Below are positions 60,847 to 64,000 of a stretch of 64,000 nt of DNA, in pieces. How positions within the stretch are numbered: position 1 is the stretch's first letter; each line of letters opens with the position of its first letter. The notes under the pieces were generated by a model that saw only the letters and a program-made list of their open reading frames with translations, ran no database searches and was not told where the DNA came from. Made by a program: the position numbers and the translations under genes. Location of the stretch: positions 62,001 to 126,000 of the forward strand of contig NZ_JBNAZM010000001.1 in NCBI RefSeq assembly GCF_051195215.1, in the 5' to 3' direction. Origin of the DNA: Arhodomonas sp051195215 (lineage in GTDB: Bacteria > Pseudomonadota > Gammaproteobacteria > Nitrococcales > Nitrococcaceae).

Positions 60847-61512
60847 CTACCCTATGATCTTGCGTCGCAGCCAGCTCTCGACACGGCGTATAAGGACCAT
60901 CGAGACCAGGCTGACGAGCAGGAAGAATGCCCCCACCAGCGTCATCGGCTCGATGTAGCGGAACGTCTCCGACCCGATGATCTTGCCCTCCTGCATGATC
61001 TCCACAACGGCGATCGCCGACAGCAGTGGCGTCTCCTTGATCATGCCGATGAGATAGTTGCCGAGCGCCGGCACCACCGGCGGGATGGCCTGGGGAATGA
61101 TGATGTCCCGGTAGGTCCGGTAAGTACTGAGGTTTAGCGACTGCGCGGCCTCCCACTGCCCCCGTGGCACGCCGTCGATGCCGGCGCGGTAGACCTCGGA
61201 ACAGTACGTGGAGAAATGCAGCCCGAGGGCGAGCACCCCGGCGATCATCGCCGGCAGGACGACGCCGAACTCGGGGAAGACGAAGAACACGAAGTAGATC
61301 TGCACCAGTAGCGGAGTACTGCGAATGCCCTCCACCACCGCTGTTGCCGGCCATGACAGCCAGCGGGCATGGCTGCGACGCATCAGCGCCAGCAGCAACC
61401 CCACGACCAGGGCGAACAGATAGCCGATCACCGTCGCCTCCACCGTGATGACCGCCGCCTCCAGCAGCCGCGGAATAATGGCGAAAGCGAATTCCCAGTC
61501 CCATATGGTCAT
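60847..61512 (-). CDS. ehuD: Ectoine/hydroxyectoine ABC transporter permease, EhuD type
   Basis: The 221-aa permease has five hydrophobic segments, the EGIRSTPLLVQIYFVFFVFP region and the EAAQSLNLSTYRTYRDIIIP loop that contacts the ATPase. It pairs with EhuC to form the membrane channel. Its ATG overlaps the ehuC stop (ATGA). Confidence 0.88.
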   Translation of the reverse strand: MTIWDWEFAFAIIPRLLEAAVITVEATVIGYLFALVVGLLLALMRRSHARWLSWPATAVVEGIRSTPLLVQIYFVFFVFPEFGVVLPAMIAGVLALGLHFSTYCSEVYRAGIDGVPRGQWEAAQSLNLSTYRTYRDIIIPQAIPPVVPALGNYLIGMIKETPLLSAIAVVEIMQEGKIIGSETFRYIEPMTLVGAFFLLVSLVSMVLIRRVESWLRRKIIG

Positions 61513-62168
61513 CGCACGCCTCCTCGCGCGAGTCCGCGGCCAGCGCGCCGCTCCAGCAAACGCATCACGGCCGTGATTACCAGAGCGATGAGCAGGTAAA
61601 TGGCGAGCACGAGGGTGAATATCTCGATGGTTTGAAAGGTTCGGTCATTGAGCTGTTTGGCCTGGAACGTCAGGTCCGAGATCGTGATCAGCGACACCAG
61701 CGAGGTCGCCTTGAGCAGCTCGATGAAGAGATTCCCCCAAGGCGGAATCATATTGACGAGCGCCTGGGGCACGATGACCCGGCGCATGGCGAGCCATTTC
61801 GGCATGTTGAGCGAGGTGGCGGCCTCGTACTGCCCCTTGGGCACGGCGAGAATGGCGCCGCGGACGACCTCGCCACCGTAGGACCCGATGTTCAGGCCGA
61901 GCGCGAGCCACCCCACGGTGAATGGATCCAGGTGGATGCCGAAATGGGGAAGCACGAAGAACATCCAAAAGAGCTGGACCAGCGCGGAAGTCCCCCGGAA
62001 CACTTCCACGTACACCGCAGCGATCGCGCGCGCGGGCCAGGATTCCGAGACCCGCATCAGCCCCGCCGCGAAGCCCATGAACAGGCCGAGCACAATGGCC
62101 AGCGCGGTGAGCTGAACCGTCACCCATGCGCCCGCGAGCAGCGGTGGCAGGAAGCGCAGGATCTCCAT
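61509..62168 (-). CDS. ehuC: Ectoine/hydroxyectoine ABC transporter permease, EhuC type
   Basis: The 219-aa permease has the EVFRGTSALVQLFWMFFVLP segment and the coupling loop EAATSLNMPKWLAMRRVIVP, paired with EhuD. A 10-bp stem-loop stands between it and ehuB, consistent with ehuB being made in larger amounts than the membrane parts. Confidence 0.88.
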   Translation of the reverse strand: MEILRFLPPLLAGAWVTVQLTALAIVLGLFMGFAAGLMRVSESWPARAIAAVYVEVFRGTSALVQLFWMFFVLPHFGIHLDPFTVGWLALGLNIGSYGGEVVRGAILAVPKGQYEAATSLNMPKWLAMRRVIVPQALVNMIPPWGNLFIELLKATSLVSLITISDLTFQAKQLNDRTFQTIEIFTLVLAIYLLIALVITAVMRLLERRAGRGLARGGVR

Positions 62169-62192
62169 GGCAGCCGATCACGCCGGTAACGC

Positions 62193-62221
62193 GTCCCCGC
62201 GGCAATCGCGACCGCGGGGAC
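62193..62221. repeat. Perfect 10-bp stem-loop between ehuB and ehuC
   Basis: GTCCCCGCGG and CCGCGGGGAC flank a 9-nt loop, 10-38 bp downstream of the ehuB stop and 25 bp before the ehuC start. Such stems after a binding-protein gene commonly protect the upstream mRNA and reduce expression of the membrane parts. Confidence 0.65.
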
Positions 62222-62230
62222 GATCGACGC

Positions 62231-63088
62231 TCAGCCCTCGCCCTTGCAGAGCGTCTCGGCGGTCGTGTCTCCCGGCAGGTTCGCCTCCGTGAAGCCGAAG
62301 GGTTTGACCAGCTCCAGATGCTCTTCGCTGCCGATGAACTCACCCAGGTGTTCGTTGAACGCGGCTAGCAGTTCGTCATCCGCCTGGCGGAACGCAAAGC
62401 CCCCGTAGCCGACGGCTTCCGGCGGGGTCTCGAATGGCTCGGCGCGCTCGACGCGCTCGCCGCCCCTCTGAGCCATGCGCTCGATGGAGACCGACGTCAG
62501 CGCGGCCGCATCGACCCGACCGGTACGCACTGCCGCAAGCATGCTGGACTGGTCCGGCAGCTCGCGGATCTGGTCGTCCGGAATGCCGGCGTCCCGGGCA
62601 TACCCACGCTCCACCGCACCGGCCATTACGCCGAGGGTCACGTCCGGGTTGTCCGCAACGTCGGCGTAGCTATGCAGATCATGGGGGTTGCCCTGCTGCA
62701 CCAGAAAAGACTGCCCGATCTTGTAGCTCGGGTTGGAGAATGCCGCTTCCTTGCAACGTGCAGGGGTGATGAACATGCCGGCGGCCACCAGATCCCATCG
62801 CTGGGCGTTGAGCCCCGGCAGCAGGGAGGCCCACTCGGTGAGCACCCCGTCGATGTTCTCGACGCCCATACGCTTGAAGACTTCGCGCGCGACTTCCGGT
62901 GATTCGCCCGTGAGCCGGCCCTCGTCATTCACGTAGCCATAGGGGACCTCGTTGGCGAACGCCGCGCGCACGAAGCCCTGGTCGCGAAGCGCTTTCGGCG
63001 TCACCGCCTGCGCCGACATCATTCCGGCGGCGAGAACCGCGGCCGCGATCAGCGCACACACCAAATACCGGTGAATGGAACCATGCAT
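62231..63088 (-). CDS. ehuB: Ectoine/hydroxyectoine-binding periplasmic protein, EhuB type
   Basis: The 285-aa protein has a signal peptide (YLVCALIAAAVLAAGMMSAQA) and the solute-binding family 3 fold: TPKALRDQGFVRAAFANEVP, GYVNDEGRLTGESPEVAREV and DLVAAGMFITPARCKEAAFS. These match the EhuB pattern well. The mature part keeps one Cys in RCKEAAF and another near the C-terminus (LCKGEG), perhaps a disulfide. ATG 63088 follows a GGGGAGG site. It is the first gene of the transporter operon. Confidence 0.9.
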   Translation of the reverse strand: MHGSIHRYLVCALIAAAVLAAGMMSAQAVTPKALRDQGFVRAAFANEVPYGYVNDEGRLTGESPEVAREVFKRMGVENIDGVLTEWASLLPGLNAQRWDLVAAGMFITPARCKEAAFSNPSYKIGQSFLVQQGNPHDLHSYADVADNPDVTLGVMAGAVERGYARDAGIPDDQIRELPDQSSMLAAVRTGRVDAAALTSVSIERMAQRGGERVERAEPFETPPEAVGYGGFAFRQADDELLAAFNEHLGEFIGSEEHLELVKPFGFTEANLPGDTTAETLCKGEG

Positions 63089-63185
63089 GACTGCCTCCCC
63101 GCTCAACGCGTCTCTGCCACACCGTCCCGACGGCGCTCAGGCCCGACGCGGCGCCTTGCTGTCGATCCGTGCCGTGCGCTCGCCG

Positions 63186-63887
63186 TCACCGATAGAGATC
63201 ACGGTAGGCCCCGGCGATCATGACGCTGCCGATGGCCGTCGCCGCCCCCGCCATGGCGGCCGCTTCGCCACCTTTCTCGCCAAGCAACCGGTCGCCGGCG
63301 GCGATCAACGTCAGTCCGACCAGACCGTCCAGCGCGGCGGCAACCACCCTACGGTCCTTGCCTTCGTCGGGCTTGCCCTGGTCGTGGCGCCAGCGGTAGA
63401 CCTCGCACGCGCGTTTCGCGAGCTCGTCCACGTGCAGCGGAACGCTGTAGGACACGGTCACTTCCGGGTGGTTGCCCGTGCGTACCGCCTGCAACCGCGC
63501 AACCAGTGTCTCGACGTGGCCGGCGGTGGCGTTGCCGGCGCGCAAGGCGTCGCGAAGCGCGTCCGCGAACCCCGAGCCCTCGCCCGCCGATCGTTGCAGC
63601 AGGCGCTTTGCGTCGTCGTATTGGGCATGGAGATTGTCGTAGGCACGCTCGAGCATCGTGTTCAGGCGCTCGCCGGCCATGTCGTTGAGGATTCGGCAGG
63701 CGACTCGGGCCGCGCTCGTGAGTTCGTCGCCAGAAAGCGACTGGGTCTCACGCTCGAGTGCCTGGGTCCGGTTCAGGGCGTCCACGAGATCGGCGAGCGG
63801 CCGAGGTTGCGCGCTCGCGGTGGCGAGCAGGAAAGCGCCCAGGGCGACGACGATTAGCGTACGTGAGAACCCTGAAGCCATAGGCAT
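63186..63887 (-). CDS. Exported protein of unknown function (233 aa)
   Basis: The frame begins with a clear signal peptide (LIVVALGAFLLATASAQP) and then long amphipathic helices (LADLVDALNRTQALERETQS onward, ERLNTMLERAYDNLHAQYDD). A Gly/Ala-rich hydrophobic segment near the C-terminus (AAMAGAATAIGSVMIAGAY) could anchor it in a membrane. No family was recognised. It lies 97 bp upstream of ehuB on the same strand; whether it is part of the operon is unclear. An ATG two codons in is an alternative start. Confidence 0.65.
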   Translation of the reverse strand: MPMASGFSRTLIVVALGAFLLATASAQPRPLADLVDALNRTQALERETQSLSGDELTSAARVACRILNDMAGERLNTMLERAYDNLHAQYDDAKRLLQRSAGEGSGFADALRDALRAGNATAGHVETLVARLQAVRTGNHPEVTVSYSVPLHVDELAKRACEVYRWRHDQGKPDEGKDRRVVAAALDGLVGLTLIAAGDRLLGEKGGEAAAMAGAATAIGSVMIAGAYRDLYR

Positions 63888-64000
63888 TGGCGCTCCACGC
63901 CCGGGCCGCGGCGATGGGGGCAGGCGGCAGCGCGCGTCAGCGACGGCGCTGGTGCCGCCTTTGGGTTAATAAGTATGGCAGCGGGCGGGAGGGCGTCAAA

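Noticed and set aside
1..64000. tRNA, rRNA and CRISPR features
   Set aside because: No tRNA arm motifs, rRNA segments or direct-repeat arrays with spacers were seen on either strand by eye; a tRNAscan or CRISPR search was not possible.

Overview
The window is high-GC, gene-dense chromosomal DNA from what looks like a halophilic or halotolerant gammaproteobacterium, possibly Ectothiorhodospiraceae-like. That placement is inferred from gene content and GC, not from a marker gene. Supporting content includes an EhuABCD-type ectoine importer, DoeA/EutB-type ectoine genes, DusB, a GCS2-type GshA and an FNR-type regulator. No rRNA, tRNA or CRISPR array was recognised.

Left edge (1-4.7 kb) is an accessory patch. 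It holds the N-terminal part of an ACP plus fatty-acyl-AMP ligase protein running off the window, a C-terminal remnant of GroEL, a 44-aa membrane peptide overlapping a stand-alone Prim-Pol/PriCT protein, two tandem paralogues of an unrecognised small protein, and a 265-bp non-coding element with 32-bp terminal inverted repeats and TA flanks.

5-27 kb looks like a low-oxygen and stress island. It starts with an FNR homologue whose [4Fe-4S] cysteine cluster is embedded in a 9-bp tandem repeat coding for Cys-Ser-Thr, followed by a B12-dependent ribonucleotide reductase, an MFS transporter, CorA, a BCAM0308-family protein, a 2,831-aa cyclic beta-glucan synthase (NdvB/ChvB type), a tandem universal stress protein and a phosphoribosyltransferase. 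Next is a complete group 3b-like [NiFe] hydrogenase operon (hydB, cNMP-binding protein, hydG, hydD, hydA, maturation protease, TraR/DksA-type zinc finger). Good FNR-box matches lie in the two divergent promoter regions and a weaker one lies before hydB, so the FNR may control the island.

27-42.7 kb carries a TetR-controlled RND efflux operon with a palindromic operator candidate, a kinase fusion protein, an O-acetylhomoserine sulfhydrylase, an EAL-HDOD signalling protein, an alpha/beta hydrolase-SDR pair, an MtfA-like peptidase coupled to a D-2-hydroxyacid dehydrogenase, an AT-rich intergenic region with three DnaA-box-like sites, dusB and gshA.

42.8-49.5 kb has doeA-eutB (ectoine ring opening and a dehydratase-like partner), a VOC protein, an acetoacetyl-CoA/3-oxoacyl reductase, a rhomboid protease, a DUF3422 protein and a TVP38-type membrane protein.

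49.5-54.6 kb is a metal-response operon read leftwards from a mer-like promoter: merR, a frameshifted and fused heavy-metal-domain gene, a membrane-protein fragment, a secreted helical protein and a P1B-type ATPase with an unusual YPC motif.

54.8-63.9 kb is a leftward operon coupling the EhuBCDA importer to a heterotetrameric sarcosine-oxidase-like enzyme (soxB, soxD, soxA, soxG), with strong stem-loops after ehuB and before soxD.
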